Shown here: positions 41,373-52,093 of the stretch, one piece after another
Position numbering within the stretch: position 1 is the first letter of the stretch
Layout of the letters: every line of letters begins with the position of its first letter
From: Helicostylum pulchrum
Taxonomy: Eukaryota > Mucoromycota > Mucoromycetes > Mucorales > Mucoraceae
Direction of reading: 5' to 3'
Assembly (NCBI GenBank): GCA_025677825.1
Contig: JAIXMO010000082.1
Coordinates: 1-64,000, forward strand
DNA: 64,000 nucleotides
Position numbers and translations under genes: made by a program
Notes under the pieces: model-generated
Database searches by the model: none
What the model saw: the letters and a program-made list of their open reading frames with translations, nothing else
What the model was told of the DNA's origin: nothing

Positions 41373-43511
41373 ATGGCAAATAAATCGAATGGTAAAAGAA
41401 AAACCCAAGTTAGCGATGTAAAGGAGAGAAAGACTACTGCCTATGACGATATTGAATCCCTTCAAATAACATTTTATGAAATTGAATCATGGATCGAAAA
41501 GACGACTCCAATGTTGACTCGCATGACAAAAGAATTAGAAAGAGCTTCTGGACACTTTGATAAGCGTAGAAAACCAACTCGCAATGTACAAGTTGTTGAA
41601 CAACAAAAATTGGAACAACAGTTATTACAACTGCAACAGCAACAATTATTATGGAAACGAAGTATGCTTTGTGACCAAGAATCTTCTTCTTCTACTACTA
41701 CTACTACTTCAACAAATGAAAATAACAAATCGATGAAATGGATGTTATCATTTCAACCTGGTAATTTACTGAGACTAGATACAAATATCACCAGCGTTGA
41801 ACAATTGATAGAAGCAGTACAAAAGATCAGATTATTACAATCAGAAGAAGAAAACGAACCTCACCAGCCTAACGCGGAAGAAGACGATCTAGTGGACACG
41901 CAATGCCCCTCACCAGCCTCCTCCAACACATCACAACCCGACGTATCTTACGTTGAATACTGGTTCAACGCGCTTGGTCGTCGCCCCAAGATCTGCCTAG
42001 AGAACTACAAACACTGTCGAATGAACCTCAACGGACTCACCAAGAACATTTCACCGCAGGCATTAAACTACATTGGCCAAGTTACATGGGATTGTCTGCA
42101 CCCCAAATATTTTTTAGATTGGACATCCTTTTGGGAAAGATCAGGCGACGCTCAACGAAACCAAGTGTGTATCGATTCAGGATTAGCAGTGATGTTTTTA
42201 CATGTAATGAGACACGATAAGGATATTTGTGATAACGCAGAACAAATCGCTGGCTTTTATTATGATCGTGCTCGTGATGCTTTAATGGATTTCTTCGACG
42301 ACCATCCAGATTGTGCTACCATTGAAGCTTTGCTCAACCTTTCGACATTTTGCATCGTATGTAAAAGATACTCACAAGCACGCATCTATATTGGCCTTGT
42401 GCTCCATATGGTACTTGACTGTGGTATTCATCAACCTGAATCTTTACCAGCCGAAAATCTATTACGAAAGCGAAAGTTTTATAAAATTTTACTTGTTCTT
42501 TATTCCAACGACTACAGTCTAAGTGTATTTACCGGCGACCCTACTTTAATTGCAGGTACCGATATCAACATTGACTTTTACCGACTTATCACCATCAACC
42601 AACAACTCGTAGAATTAAACAAAACCGCCACCGAACCAGTCAATTTTGATAACAATAAGACCTTGGTAAAAGAACTTTATTTTGTATTCACTGTCGAGTT
42701 TGCAAAGATATGTACCAACATCAATTCGTTAATCGATCGAGGTTCGTCAAAAAAACAATTGCTGGCTCAAGAAAAGTTTTTGACTCTTTGGAGACTCAAG
42801 TTACCTGAAAAGTTCAAACCTGAAAATCATGATTTTAATCAGTACGAACAAATTAGAAAGAAGAAGGAATCCGCTGCTGTGAAAGATATTACGTCGGTGG
42901 TAGATGCAGAAACTTTAGAGGCACATGCTGCGCTGATGCTTAAAATACAATATGAATCACAGTGGATTATTTTACACAAGGCTGTACTATCCAGTATCCG
43001 AAACTCAAGTCCTACACCAACACAACTAGAAGAAGAAACCAGGTCCAATAATATATGTGCCAATTCTGCAGATACGTTAGTCGAGATGGCTGAGACTGTG
43101 TCTCGATGCTTTGGATGGTGCGTCTGTCAACAATTTGTTACCTGTGTCTATCACGCATCGACAGTGTATTGCGGCCAAGCACTTGTCAAGGACAACACAG
43201 AGCTAAGAAATAAAGCCAAAGATATGATCCATCGCATTATGCGTATTTTAGATACAGGAGGAGCAAACCACGAAGGATTTCCAGACGATATGACGGAATG
43301 CCTTTGTGAATTCCTAACCAACCACGGCATGCATGACGACAACGTAGAATGTTCTTGTAGTGTAATTGACGATATACCAACCATATCCTCAATACCAACT
43401 TTAGGCCCATTAGATGGTATGGATATGATCAATACCGGGTTGCTTCCGCCAACTCATAAACATTTAAAGAAGTTAAAACATGTCTCTGACATGGTCATAG
43501 ATCAACAGTAA
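41373..43511 (+). CDS. Fungal transcription-factor middle-homology-region protein lacking a Zn2Cys6 cluster
   Basis: Single exon of 712 residues. An N-terminal basic stretch and helical, Gln-rich region (~1-110, QQKLEQQLLQLQQQQLLW) is followed by the MHR of zinc-cluster regulators (~195-660): YVEYWFNALGRRPKI, HPKYFLDWTSFWERSG, ALLNLSTFCIVCKRYSQARI, YIGLVLHMVLDCGIHQPES. In this family the N-terminal Cys6 cluster binds DNA. No CxxCxxxxxxC pattern exists in the first 200 residues, and no upstream exon encoding one was found in the preceding 300 bp. The protein may thus act as a DNA-binding-deficient partner or bind through the basic helix. The ATG at 41373 follows a T-rich leader. Confidence 0.75.
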   Translation: MANKSNGKRKTQVSDVKERKTTAYDDIESLQITFYEIESWIEKTTPMLTRMTKELERASGHFDKRRKPTRNVQVVEQQKLEQQLLQLQQQQLLWKRSMLCDQESSSSTTTTTSTNENNKSMKWMLSFQPGNLLRLDTNITSVEQLIEAVQKIRLLQSEEENEPHQPNAEEDDLVDTQCPSPASSNTSQPDVSYVEYWFNALGRRPKICLENYKHCRMNLNGLTKNISPQALNYIGQVTWDCLHPKYFLDWTSFWERSGDAQRNQVCIDSGLAVMFLHVMRHDKDICDNAEQIAGFYYDRARDALMDFFDDHPDCATIEALLNLSTFCIVCKRYSQARIYIGLVLHMVLDCGIHQPESLPAENLLRKRKFYKILLVLYSNDYSLSVFTGDPTLIAGTDINIDFYRLITINQQLVELNKTATEPVNFDNNKTLVKELYFVFTVEFAKICTNINSLIDRGSSKKQLLAQEKFLTLWRLKLPEKFKPENHDFNQYEQIRKKKESAAVKDITSVVDAETLEAHAALMLKIQYESQWIILHKAVLSSIRNSSPTPTQLEEETRSNNICANSADTLVEMAETVSRCFGWCVCQQFVTCVYHASTVYCGQALVKDNTELRNKAKDMIHRIMRILDTGGANHEGFPDDMTECLCEFLTNHGMHDDNVECSCSVIDDIPTISSIPTLGPLDGMDMINTGLLPPTHKHLKKLKHVSDMVIDQQ

Positions 43512-43605
43512 ATAATTGTTTTGTGCATTATCTCTATCTATTTATCTACATATTTATTTAATGATAATAAAAAAGGAAGAAAAAAAATTCTAAATGTCTT
43601 TTTTT

Positions 43606-45015
43606 TTAATTTTTGCATAATTGGTTTTGATCAATCATGGTAATAGAAGCACCTAAACACCATCCAGTTTCAGCATCACGAATCTTTTTAGCTGTACGCA
43701 CCAGGCGTTCGGGAGGCACTTCGTATCCAATACGTAACAAGGCATGAGTATAAGTTAAATCAAGGCAATAATCAGGAGACTTTTGCAACACGTCTAAAGC
43801 ATTTGGTATATATCGAAATAATTCGGGGTCTCCGTTACACACTTTGTAAGCCAATTCACCAAACTCACGTACAGTAAAATCACTGAGCATACCCAACGGT
43901 TCAGTTAAATCATAAAAGAACGAAAACAGGTATAAATCACGATCTGAAAAATTATCTGTAATGGAAGGTTGATAGATACCATTAAACCCACAAGGACTAA
44001 TTGGACAGGTCTTTTCCTTTTCAAATATTTTTTCAATGACTGCGCGACAAGCGGCATGTCCAGCGCCTGTACCTACCAACTCTACATTTTTAGTCACTGT
44101 AAAATCGGTCCATTTGATCATCTCTTTATGTCCTTTTGGTAAACAAGGATGGTGTACACTATTGGGTACAGTATCTTTCCAACTCTTTACGATTTGTTCC
44201 TTCGCTCTTCTTCTTGCTTCCATTAACCCGAATCCAAGGTACGAATGTTGATACAAGTTATAATCTCGGTTGGCGTATGATAATTGGTACTGATGATCTC
44301 CAGCCATCATATCCAATTCCGGTTCCATGACAATCTGCGTTGACGCACCACCTAAATCAAACGTAGCAACTGAAGTTCCATTTGGTTTTAAATTTCCTAA
44401 CAAATAATTGACAGTAATCCAAGCATAAACACCTTCGTCTGTACCCTCCATAATTTCGATACTATTGACTGGGAAAGGGTACTGTTCTTCAATGGTTTTA
44501 CGCACAGCGTTCAGTATATCTCTACTTTTTTCTGTGCCCAACAGTCTAAGACCTGCTGTTGCTTTGACAGCAATCGGTGTACAGTGATGCATATCTTTCG
44601 GTACACTTTCAACAGCCAATTGTAACAAATCGTGTAAAGAATCTGCAGCATCTTGAGGTGCATAGCTGGACAATCCAGGTGAAATCATCTTGAATACTTC
44701 GTTTTCTAATTCGGGGTACTGTTTACAATGATTAAATTTATAAATATGGACACGCGAACCAGAAGATCCTGCATCAATCATGATTGCATACTGTATAATT
44801 GGTTTACCAGGATATGCCACTGAACAATGATCAGAAGCAGAGTCTTGTATTACTTGAAAACAGAAATATATATATTACATAAGGAAAACCTTCTTTTTTT
44901 TTAAAAAAAAATTATTGTTATTACCTTGATAAGAATAATTAGGTATTAAAAAAAAGGATAAAATAAATAATATCAAAAAGGTTATTAAAAGCACCCATTG
45001 TTTTTTATTGGTCAT
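43606..45015 (-). CDS. GDA1: Golgi guanosine diphosphatase (GDA1/CD39 nucleotidase family)
   Basis: Two exons (45015-44925, 44852-43606) give 445 residues. A type II signal-anchor (QWVLLITFLILFILSFFLI) begins at residue 7. The apyrase conserved regions are in order: ACR1 MIDAGSSGSRVHIYKF, ACR2 VKATAGLRLL, ACR3 IEIMEGTDEGVYAWITVNYL and ACR4 ATFDLGGASTQIVMEPE. Golgi GDPase turns GDP into GMP so that GDP-mannose (or GDP-fucose) can be exchanged into the lumen for glycosylation. The reading frame stays open upstream of 45015 to an AG at about 45096, so a further N-terminal exon is possible. The gene is convergent with the MHR regulator (94 bp between stops). Confidence 0.9.
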
Positions 45016-45606
45016 CTTGAGCTTGCTAAACCAACTTTGACGTTGTTGTTTAATTTGTATCGAACTCGTTCGCTGATGCGAGGACGAAGGTAACGGTAGG
45101 TACTCTGGAATGGTAATTTTGAAAGATGGAAAAAAAAAAGGAGGGAGTGTATAAACACCAAAAAAATAGTTAGTTGGGAAAGAGAGGTGGTTTTAAACTG
45201 AGTTTTATTTAATACGCATTAGGAAAATAGTGTATAGTGCAACAAACTTGTGAGAGTCACGGACTCTATAAATAATATCAGAAATTGGGACTAGAGTGCA
45301 TCTACTTTTAAACCTTCAACTTTTAGCTTCGATTTTCCCCCTTTTTTTCTTTTTGATAAAACGCGACGGCAAACCTTTTTTAACATAACATAATCAAATG
45401 GAACTGTTTAAAGAGCATTATTAAAAGAATTGCCCAAGTTTTTTTTGCATATCACTTTTACTTCTTTCAAAAAGGTGAGTTGAAGTTTGAATATTTTAGC
45501 ACTGTGGTTTACTTGGAGTGGATTTCAACCCCGATTTCCCCCTCTTTTATCTTTTTTCTTTTAGATAAAACACGACGGCAAACCTTTTTAAGCATAAAAC
45601 AATCAG

Positions 45607-46263
45607 ATGGAATTGGTTATGAACGGTCCAAGTACCTTGCCGTACAACAATATCAAGGGAAAAGTACTTGAATGGTTTCGATCAGTACCAAAGTTCCAAA
45701 GAAACATTCCTACTTTACAGAACGAACTTCGAACTGTGATCCCTACTGCTTTTGAGGAACTTTATTGTCATGCGATTAATGGGCTGAATCAAACAAAGGA
45801 AATATTGCTGGAAACTCCAAATACGGAAGCTACAAACAAACGAGCAATTGATTGTCTTGACAGTTATATTAAAGCTCTGGGCAACATTCACAAAAAGCGT
45901 TTTGAGGAAACCCCAACTGACAATTGCGAAACGCTCTCGGTAGAATCAGCTTCTACGCTTGATACCCCCTCCCTTAATGTGTCTACTTCTGCTACCATCT
46001 CTATCCCCAGTTCCTCTCGCGGTTTGAAGCGCAAGGATCAAGAGAAAAATTGGGAATTCATTGACGAGTATCGCACTCAACATGGCTCCAACATGGACTG
46101 GGAGGAATGCTTCTCAGAAGGAAAGAAAAAAGGGTTATTGCGATGGGAACCTAGTTTATCCATTGAACATAACTATGATTGGAAGATAATACCTTACGAC
46201 ATAATAATAACTCCTTTGAGCTTACTAATTACTCTTGTGCTATCTATCTTTTATCCATCATAG
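45607..46263 (+). CDS. Accessory ORF of the mariner-like element, function unknown
   Basis: An intact frame of 218 residues. The N-terminal helical part (IKGKVLEWFRSVPKFQRNIP, TLQNELRTVIPTAFEELYCH) is followed by a Ser/Thr-rich linker and a block KNWEFIDEYRTQHGSNMDWE then FSEGKKKGLLRW, which looks like a trihelix or Myb-like motif. The C-terminal 20 residues are hydrophobic. An abortive copy of the first codons starts at 45398 and stops after nine codons. It could be an element-borne helper or a captured host fragment. Confidence 0.45.
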   Translation: MELVMNGPSTLPYNNIKGKVLEWFRSVPKFQRNIPTLQNELRTVIPTAFEELYCHAINGLNQTKEILLETPNTEATNKRAIDCLDSYIKALGNIHKKRFEETPTDNCETLSVESASTLDTPSLNVSTSATISIPSSSRGLKRKDQEKNWEFIDEYRTQHGSNMDWEECFSEGKKKGLLRWEPSLSIEHNYDWKIIPYDIIITPLSLLITLVLSIFYPS

Positions 46264-46690
46264 TAATTATGGATCCGATAGATCACATCTCCTGCTATTT
46301 ATTCTCAATTCAATCATGTCCTGAAAGTATGACTTAACAATGTTTATCCGTATATAATATCAAAGTTGATTTTCCTTCAATGAGAAAATGGGCAAGTGCC
46401 ACTAGGGACTCCAAGGACTTGTTTTCCAAATGGTCGGAGACAGTTTGTTTGTTGATCAGGAAACAATATTTCGCCCAGCCAGTACATGGGAGCTTTTTGG
46501 CAAATGGAAACTCTTGGCATTCGATTGTTATACCGAAGAGTTCTTGAGAAGTATTATGCACTACAACAGCCAAAACTATTGGAAGCGCGCCGTAACATTT
46601 TTTTTTATAGATAGGGAATAGTCCATAAGTCGACGGAAAAAATTCATATCAGCCGAGCATTGGATTTCAATAAGAAGTGGAGAATGACCT

Positions 46691-47616
46691 TTGAGATCTT
46701 TACGGTTTAAAGGGCAATATAATACATCTGATCGCTTAAAATTTGGCCATTCTGTTGGTTTTGTGGAATATTTATTGGAAGCATTGTCACCTACGCGTTC
46801 AAAAAAAGAAGCTGTCGAGATGGATGTAGACGACGAAACCTTCCCTCTCGGAAATATTACCAACTACAATACTTACGTTGATAGGAAACCGCCTGAAAAA
46901 GACTTGACCACAATAAAGGAGAAAAATATTAAAAATAAGAAGCATGAACCCAAGACTGAATTCAACAGCTACACAGACAAAGACAAGGCTAGATTTTTTA
47001 TCCTTATCTACGACCATGGTATGAATCCTAATCAAGCTTGGAAAGCGCATGGTCATATATCAAGGACAACCGCTTATAGATGGTACGCAAAGGATCAAAG
47101 AAAGGTCAACAAAGAAATTGCAGACGATGAAGAGTCTTCAGTTAAGAGAGCAGGTCGACCAAAACTATTAAACGAAGACCATACGAAACACCTAAAACAA
47201 GAATTTAAAGATAATCCATCAGTAACGGTCGAACAAGCTCAGGTACTGTAACTAGCCACTACTTTGAATTGCTCATGCCGGTCCATAATGTCCATCGTTT
47301 TTGCAACAAAATTAAAGATTTTTATCTTATTATGGACAATGCACCCATCCATACAGCCAAGGATATGGAGAGGTATATCATTCAGCGAGGCTACAGATGT
47401 GTGTACCTCCCGCCATACTCCCCTGAGCTTAAACCTATTGAGCAATTCTGACATGCGGTCAAGAGTAAGCTCAAGAGGGAGGGGCTCTTAAAAACTGAAA
47501 CACTTTCGACCAGGATTACCGATGCATGCAATGATGTATTGTACAGTGATCTTGAAGGTTCTGCTCGCTACTCTGTTAAAAAATTCGATGTTTGTTTAGC
47601 GAAAGAGCCTTTGTAA
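46691..47616 (+). pseudogene. Tc1/mariner transposase, internally deleted and interrupted
   Basis: The first part (frame of 46691, to 47251) has a helix-turn-helix region (KARFFILIYDHGMNPNQAWK, then HISRTTAYRWY) and the RAGRPKLL hook typical of Tc1-type transposases. The second part is in a different frame (47269-47616) and has DFYLIMDNAPIHTAKDMERY, then VYLPPYSPELKPIEQF, the second and third catalytic acidic positions of DDE_3. The segment with the first catalytic Asp is missing, and a TGA at 47449-47451 replaces the invariant Trp after PIEQF. It is thus non-functional by deletion, frameshift and stop. It belongs to the host's own repeat load; no cargo was recognised. Confidence 0.75.
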
Positions 47617-47863
47617 TAAATAAATTTTACTTTCTCTGAAAATGTCTCCAAAAGTGTTCCGATATTAATTGGGCAAGTGTTCCCAATAATTTCTGAAAAT
47701 AGTGTATATACATCCAATTTACGTCACAAAAAAAAAGTTACCCAACTCTGATCAAACACACTGCCAATAACAATCTACCTTTTTTTTTTTTTCCTTCTTG
47801 CACTTCAAAAGCTTCTTTTTTTAATTTCTTTTGAATTTTGTTATTACTATTAAACTTTTTTTT

Positions 47864-49476
47864 ATGGAGCAACACGAAGAAAAAGTTACAGCTTTACTTC
47901 CAGGTAAAAACAGAGAAAAAAACTCGATAACAACGACAACAACAATAGGCTGCATAATCTCTCTCTCTTTAAACAAATGGACTGACACCGTTTTTTATTA
48001 TTATTATACCTAGGGTCACCGTTACCGACCAATCATTTACGCCATGTTCTTGTAGCTGCTAAAGACGGAAGAACTGGCCAAGACATTCAACTGCACTACA
48101 CACACGAAAAAGTGATAGGAAATGGTTCGTTTGGTGTAGTCTATCAAGCCAAACTTATGAACACTGGAGAAAACGCTGCAATCAAAAAAGTCTTGCAAGA
48201 TAAACGATTCAAGGTATTCTCAAGCAGCGAAATTAAAAACGAAAGAGAAAACTAACTTTTTTAAACAATAGAATCGTGAGTTGGAAATGATGAGAATGAT
48301 GCAACATCCTAATGTATGTGCGTTACAAGCTTATTTTTATAATCAAGGTGAAAAGGTAACAAAAAAAAAAAAAAAAAAAAAAAAAGATAACCACTAGCAA
48401 TAATAATAATAACTAAATCCAATATACACAGAGAGACGAGATATATTTAAACTTGGTTTTGGAATATGTACCCGAAACAGTGTACCGAGTTGCTCGTCAT
48501 TATGCCAAAATTAGACAGCCTATACCCATTTTGCAGGTCAAGATTTATATGTATCAATTATATAGAGCGTTGGCTTACTGTCATAGTATTGGCATCTGTC
48601 ATCGAGATATTAAACCTCAAAATTTATTATTGGATCCGATAACGGGCGTATTAAAACTATGTGATTTTGGAAGGTAAAAAAAAAAAAAAAAAAATATGTA
48701 CAAATATAAGTACACACACTAAAACTTATGTATATAGTGCAAAGATATTAAACTCGGGTGATTCTAACGTATCGTATATTTGCTCTCGTTACTACCGTGC
48801 ACCCGAACTGATCTTTGGAGCAGCCGAGTACTCTACCAAAATAGATATCTGGTCCGCAGGTTGTGTGATGGGAGAACTCTTATTGGGACAACCCTTGTTC
48901 CCAGGAGAAAGTGGTATTGACCAATTAGTAGAGATTATTAAAGTACTAGGAACACCATCAAGAGAACAGATAGAACTGATGAACCCAAATTACAACGATC
49001 ATAAATTCCCACTGATTAAACCACATCCATTTTCAAAGGTAAATAAAATAAATAAATCAAAAAGCAGTAAACTTGGACTTTTTAAAATTTGTAAAAGATA
49101 TTTAGATTAAGAACACCACTGGAAGCTATTGATTTAATGTCGCTTATTTTACAATATAACCCTTTAGCTAGACCAAGTGCTAGTGAAGCTCTGGTTCATC
49201 CTTTCTTTGATGAGTTGAGAGACCCTGATACAAAAATGTCGACAGGCAAAGAATTACCACCTTTATTTAATTTCTCACTTGGAGGTAACACGCAAAACTG
49301 TTTTTTTTTCTACGTGTAAATTAACCGTTTCATCTTTTTTAGAATTATCGATTCAGCCTGAATTCAGTAATATGCTCGTACCACCACACGCTTATGATGA
49401 ATTGTTATCGAGAGGTATAAATATAAATGAATTTGAGCCTATCCCTGCTGAAGGTTTACGTATCGTGCTGGATTAA
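47864..49476 (+). CDS. Glycogen synthase kinase 3 (GSK3/shaggy) Ser/Thr kinase
   Basis: Seven exons (47864-47903, 48014-48213, 48272-48355, 48432-48673, 48738-49038, 49098-49284, 49343-49476) give 395 residues. Gly loop [15 protein letters not shown], catalytic lysine in [13 protein letters not shown], catalytic loop [17 protein letters not shown], and the GSK3-specific activation loop [20 protein letters not shown] with its autophosphorylated Tyr. [20 protein letters not shown] and [12 protein letters not shown] are also diagnostic. The kinase acts on primed substrates in glycogen, stress and developmental control. Intron 3 carries a 25-bp A run (48361-48385). The position of the 49098 acceptor was chosen because it keeps the conserved KIFRLRTP. 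Confidence 0.95.
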
Positions 49477-49594
49477 AAACGGAGATTCCCCTGTCTTTTT
49501 TGCTGTAAAACATATTCTCCTATTCCAAGTCGAACTTTAATTATATATTTATAAAATTATTTATTTGTAAAAAAAAAAAAAAAAAATTGTTTTT

Positions 49595-51127
49595 TTATAG
49601 TAATGATGATGATGTATTATGTGGTTGTTGTTGTTGTATAGGTGCAAAAGAACCATCGACACCCATTTCTGTACCTCTTCTTAATTCGGCTTCAGAAAAG
49701 AAGGGATCTTCATAAGGAGGATTTTGATGGTAGTAAGATTGAATATCATGTTGTTCAGTTTGTTGTCTAGTTTGATAGGTATCATCGTTCATATTACTCA
49801 TTTCGATTTTTAAATGTTGATCGTAGTGTTCCTTTTCATCGTCTTGTTTTCCAATATCAGCAGCTAATTCATTACCAATACCAGCACGAGTACCCCAACC
49901 AACTTCATGTAACGTAAATAAAGCATAAATCTTCATGATTGCAAAGTAATAATTAAAGAGTAACCAAGCGGGTAATACCCAAATATCTTTTGGTCTCTTT
50001 AAGAAATGAGGAAGTAATTTGATAAATCTTGTTAATAATAACCAAATAATATAAGAGATTGCGATATTCCAACCGGGTAAAGGAGGATTTGTAGGACCAG
50101 CTCTTTGTTCTTGTAAAGAAGCAAAAACACCTACCAGAATGGGACCAGCTAATAGAGTAAGTGGATTAAAGATTTTATCTACCATTGTAAAAGCGACAAA
50201 AGGATGTCTAGACCAAATATATCTTTCAGTGAAAAGAGACCTAAAGTCGGAACGCCAAGTGTTACGAGTCCAGCGAAGTACTTGTTTAACAAATCTCCAA
50301 TTATTTTTAAACGTTGAATACAACTCAGCTTCTTTACAAATCTGCGCGTATGTATTCCATCCATGCGAGACCATCCAACGTGTCAAAAATTTATCATCGC
50401 CTGAATTTAAAGGGTATTTACCTAACCAAAGATCATTGGTAAAACAGTATTGAAATGCGGGATCCTTTAAAATAAGCGTACGATAGGCTGCAGTACGTCC
50501 CGAAAGACAACATATACCACCATCAATATGTGTAGAAGCAGCAATTTCAATGTTACGACTAGTTAATCTAAAGCCTGCTAATATCTCCCACATGGTTTGA
50601 TGGCCATTAGGATCAACAGCATGAACAGTTTGACTTGTACCAACACCACCCATTTTTAAATCTTCAAAGCAAGCCAAGATATAATCCAACATTGTAGGTT
50701 TCCAAATGGCATCATCATCAGAAAAGACAACAATTTCAGTTGTAGCAGCATTTACACCTTTAACCATTTGTAGTCTTTTATTTGCTTTTGATACAGTTAA
50801 TACTCTAATTTTGGTTGGATCAACTTCATCCGCTAATTCTTGTAATGGTCCCCTCATGCTTGTCTCTGTGATAATAATAATTTCTTTTGGTCCACATGCC
50901 AACCAACTTCTGGCTGCGATCTTGAACTCTTCACCTGCATCAATGGTTGGTACAATAATCGTTACATCTCTTTCTCCTGTATAAGTTGGATTTTGCTTGG
51001 GTTGCTTGGGTTGATAAACTAACCAAGCAGCTACTTTAATAAAAAACCAGAGGTATCTATAAAACCCAATAATTCCAAACGGTAAAAAAAAGGGTAATAA
51101 CCCTAAATCATTGGTCAGGTACAACAT
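49595..51127 (-). CDS. Processive family 2 glycosyltransferase (Cps1/hyaluronan-synthase-like)
   Basis: Single exon of 510 residues. An N-terminal membrane helix (LGLLPFFLPFGIIGFYRYLW) is followed by the GT2 catalytic domain with VTIIVPTIDAGEEF, the metal-binding DxD (IVVFSDDDAIW), the acceptor-site GDDKFLTRWM and the processivity motif KQVLRWTRNTW (Q..RW). Three further membrane segments follow (LTLLAGPILVGVF, ISYIIWLLLTRF, WLLFNYYFAIMKIYALF), then a Gln-rich cytosolic tail. The layout fits fungal polysaccharide synthases (cryptococcal Cps1 or hyaluronan-synthase type) in the plasma membrane. The polymer made is not predictable; Mucoromycota walls contain glucuronate polymers, so a wall role is plausible. 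A poly-A run (51193-51211) lies in the promoter. Confidence 0.85.
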   Translation of the reverse strand: MLYLTNDLGLLPFFLPFGIIGFYRYLWFFIKVAAWLVYQPKQPKQNPTYTGERDVTIIVPTIDAGEEFKIAARSWLACGPKEIIIITETSMRGPLQELADEVDPTKIRVLTVSKANKRLQMVKGVNAATTEIVVFSDDDAIWKPTMLDYILACFEDLKMGGVGTSQTVHAVDPNGHQTMWEILAGFRLTSRNIEIAASTHIDGGICCLSGRTAAYRTLILKDPAFQYCFTNDLWLGKYPLNSGDDKFLTRWMVSHGWNTYAQICKEAELYSTFKNNWRFVKQVLRWTRNTWRSDFRSLFTERYIWSRHPFVAFTMVDKIFNPLTLLAGPILVGVFASLQEQRAGPTNPPLPGWNIAISYIIWLLLTRFIKLLPHFLKRPKDIWVLPAWLLFNYYFAIMKIYALFTLHEVGWGTRAGIGNELAADIGKQDDEKEHYDQHLKIEMSNMNDDTYQTRQQTEQHDIQSYYHQNPPYEDPFFSEAELRRGTEMGVDGSFAPIQQQQPHNTSSSLL

Positions 51128-51367
51128 AATGAAAGTACAAAGGCGATCTTTTTTTTTTTATATGTGTATAATAGAACAGAAAGAAAGGAAGCAAAAAAAA
51201 AAAAAAAAAAAGCGAAAAAAAAAGCGAAAAAAGGCGAAAATCAAAAAAAAGATATTTATAACTTTGTTGTCACACAGAATATAAAAAATCCCTATTTTTA
51301 TTTTTATTTTCCAAAACAAGATCAAAAATCAACCACCCAATAAAATACGTGTTGTTTTCATTGGCTT

Positions 51368-52093
51368 TTAAAGCTTGATTTCTTTTAAAGTTGCTGCAAT
51401 GTCCAAATCAATAATATTAGGCGCACTGTATTCCTTTGTAAATTTATAGTACTCGACAACTGTCGTATTCTTTTCGTGTTTTGAATTACTTTTATAAGGA
51501 AACTGCTTAATATAATTTGCAATGTTCGATTGAAACTGTAAATTTTTAAGATAATCAACCACATTTAATAATTCTGCTTCCCCTGATAAAATAAATGAGT
51601 TGTCATGGTGAACAAACTCCAACGGATGGATGGCATTATACGGTTGCATAACCGTCTTGGCTGGTGAATCATCCAGCAATACTGTATTCGTAGCATCATA
51701 TTTTCCACCAAAGTGTTTCCAAACCTTATCCAAATCTTTTATCGTGACCACTTTACGTTTGAAATCTACTTCAGAAAGTCCAAAGCGGTGTCGATCCCAC
51801 ATTACTACAATTTTTTCAGCATGACTACCAAACGCGCGACTCATATACTTTACTGAGTGTGTTTGGGCGCTAGACCATAACATTACTGTAAAGTTTTCAA
51901 AAACATAATCAAAGAACTCCTTGCTATATGGTCGAACATACATGGACTTGTTCTTCTTATTTCGAGACACCAGTGTTCCATTCAAGTCAAGAATCAATAA
52001 TTGGTCCTTCAAGGCTTCCTTTAAAGTCTTTGATTCCTTTTGGACAATATCCAAATAAGCTTTTGTAGGTTGAAGTATTTTGGTCATTTTCAT
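51368..52093 (-). CDS. FCP1/NIF-domain HAD-family phosphatase-like protein
   Basis: Single exon; 241 residues if started at 52093 (MKMTKILQP). An ATG six bases downstream is equally possible. HAD motif 1 reads LLILDLNGTLV, followed by YVRPYSKEFFDYVF, motif 2 VMLWSSAQTHSVKYM, WDRHRFG and motif 3/4 NTVLLDDSPAKT, the order of NLI-interacting-factor (FCP1 homology) phosphatases such as TIM50, CTDSP and UBLCP1. The second Asp of the DxDG signature is Asn here, so the acid/base residue is missing. I believe other fungal members share this. No transit peptide or membrane helix is visible. Likely a cytosolic or nuclear protein; substrate unknown. Confidence 0.75.
   Translation of the reverse strand: MKMTKILQPTKAYLDIVQKESKTLKEALKDQLLILDLNGTLVSRNKKNKSMYVRPYSKEFFDYVFENFTVMLWSSAQTHSVKYMSRAFGSHAEKIVVMWDRHRFGLSEVDFKRKVVTIKDLDKVWKHFGGKYDATNTVLLDDSPAKTVMQPYNAIHPLEFVHHDNSFILSGEAELLNVVDYLKNLQFQSNIANYIKQFPYKSNSKHEKNTTVVEYYKFTKEYSAPNIIDLDIAATLKEIKL

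Larger units (their letters stand above)
45331..47710 (+). mobile_element. Degenerate Tc1/mariner-type element with accessory ORF
   Basis: A leader (about 45331-45400) and a second copy of it (about 45531-45609), both ending in the same ACGACGGCAAACC-containing segment just before an ATG, precede an accessory ORF (45607-46263). Transposase remnants follow (46691-47616). The 3' end carries two AGTGTTCC motifs (about 47653 and 47677) and AATTGGGCAAGT, whose inverted core TTGCCCAA occurs near 45427. The boundaries and terminal inverted repeats are therefore only suggested. A 14-bp GAAAATAGTGTATA occurs at both ~45223 and ~47695. Confidence 0.6.

Noticed and set aside
45223..47710. 14-bp GAAAATAGTGTATA at both ends as a target-site duplication of the whole element
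   Set aside because: Tc1/mariner elements duplicate only TA, and the flanking bases do not extend the match; likely coincidence or an older local duplication.
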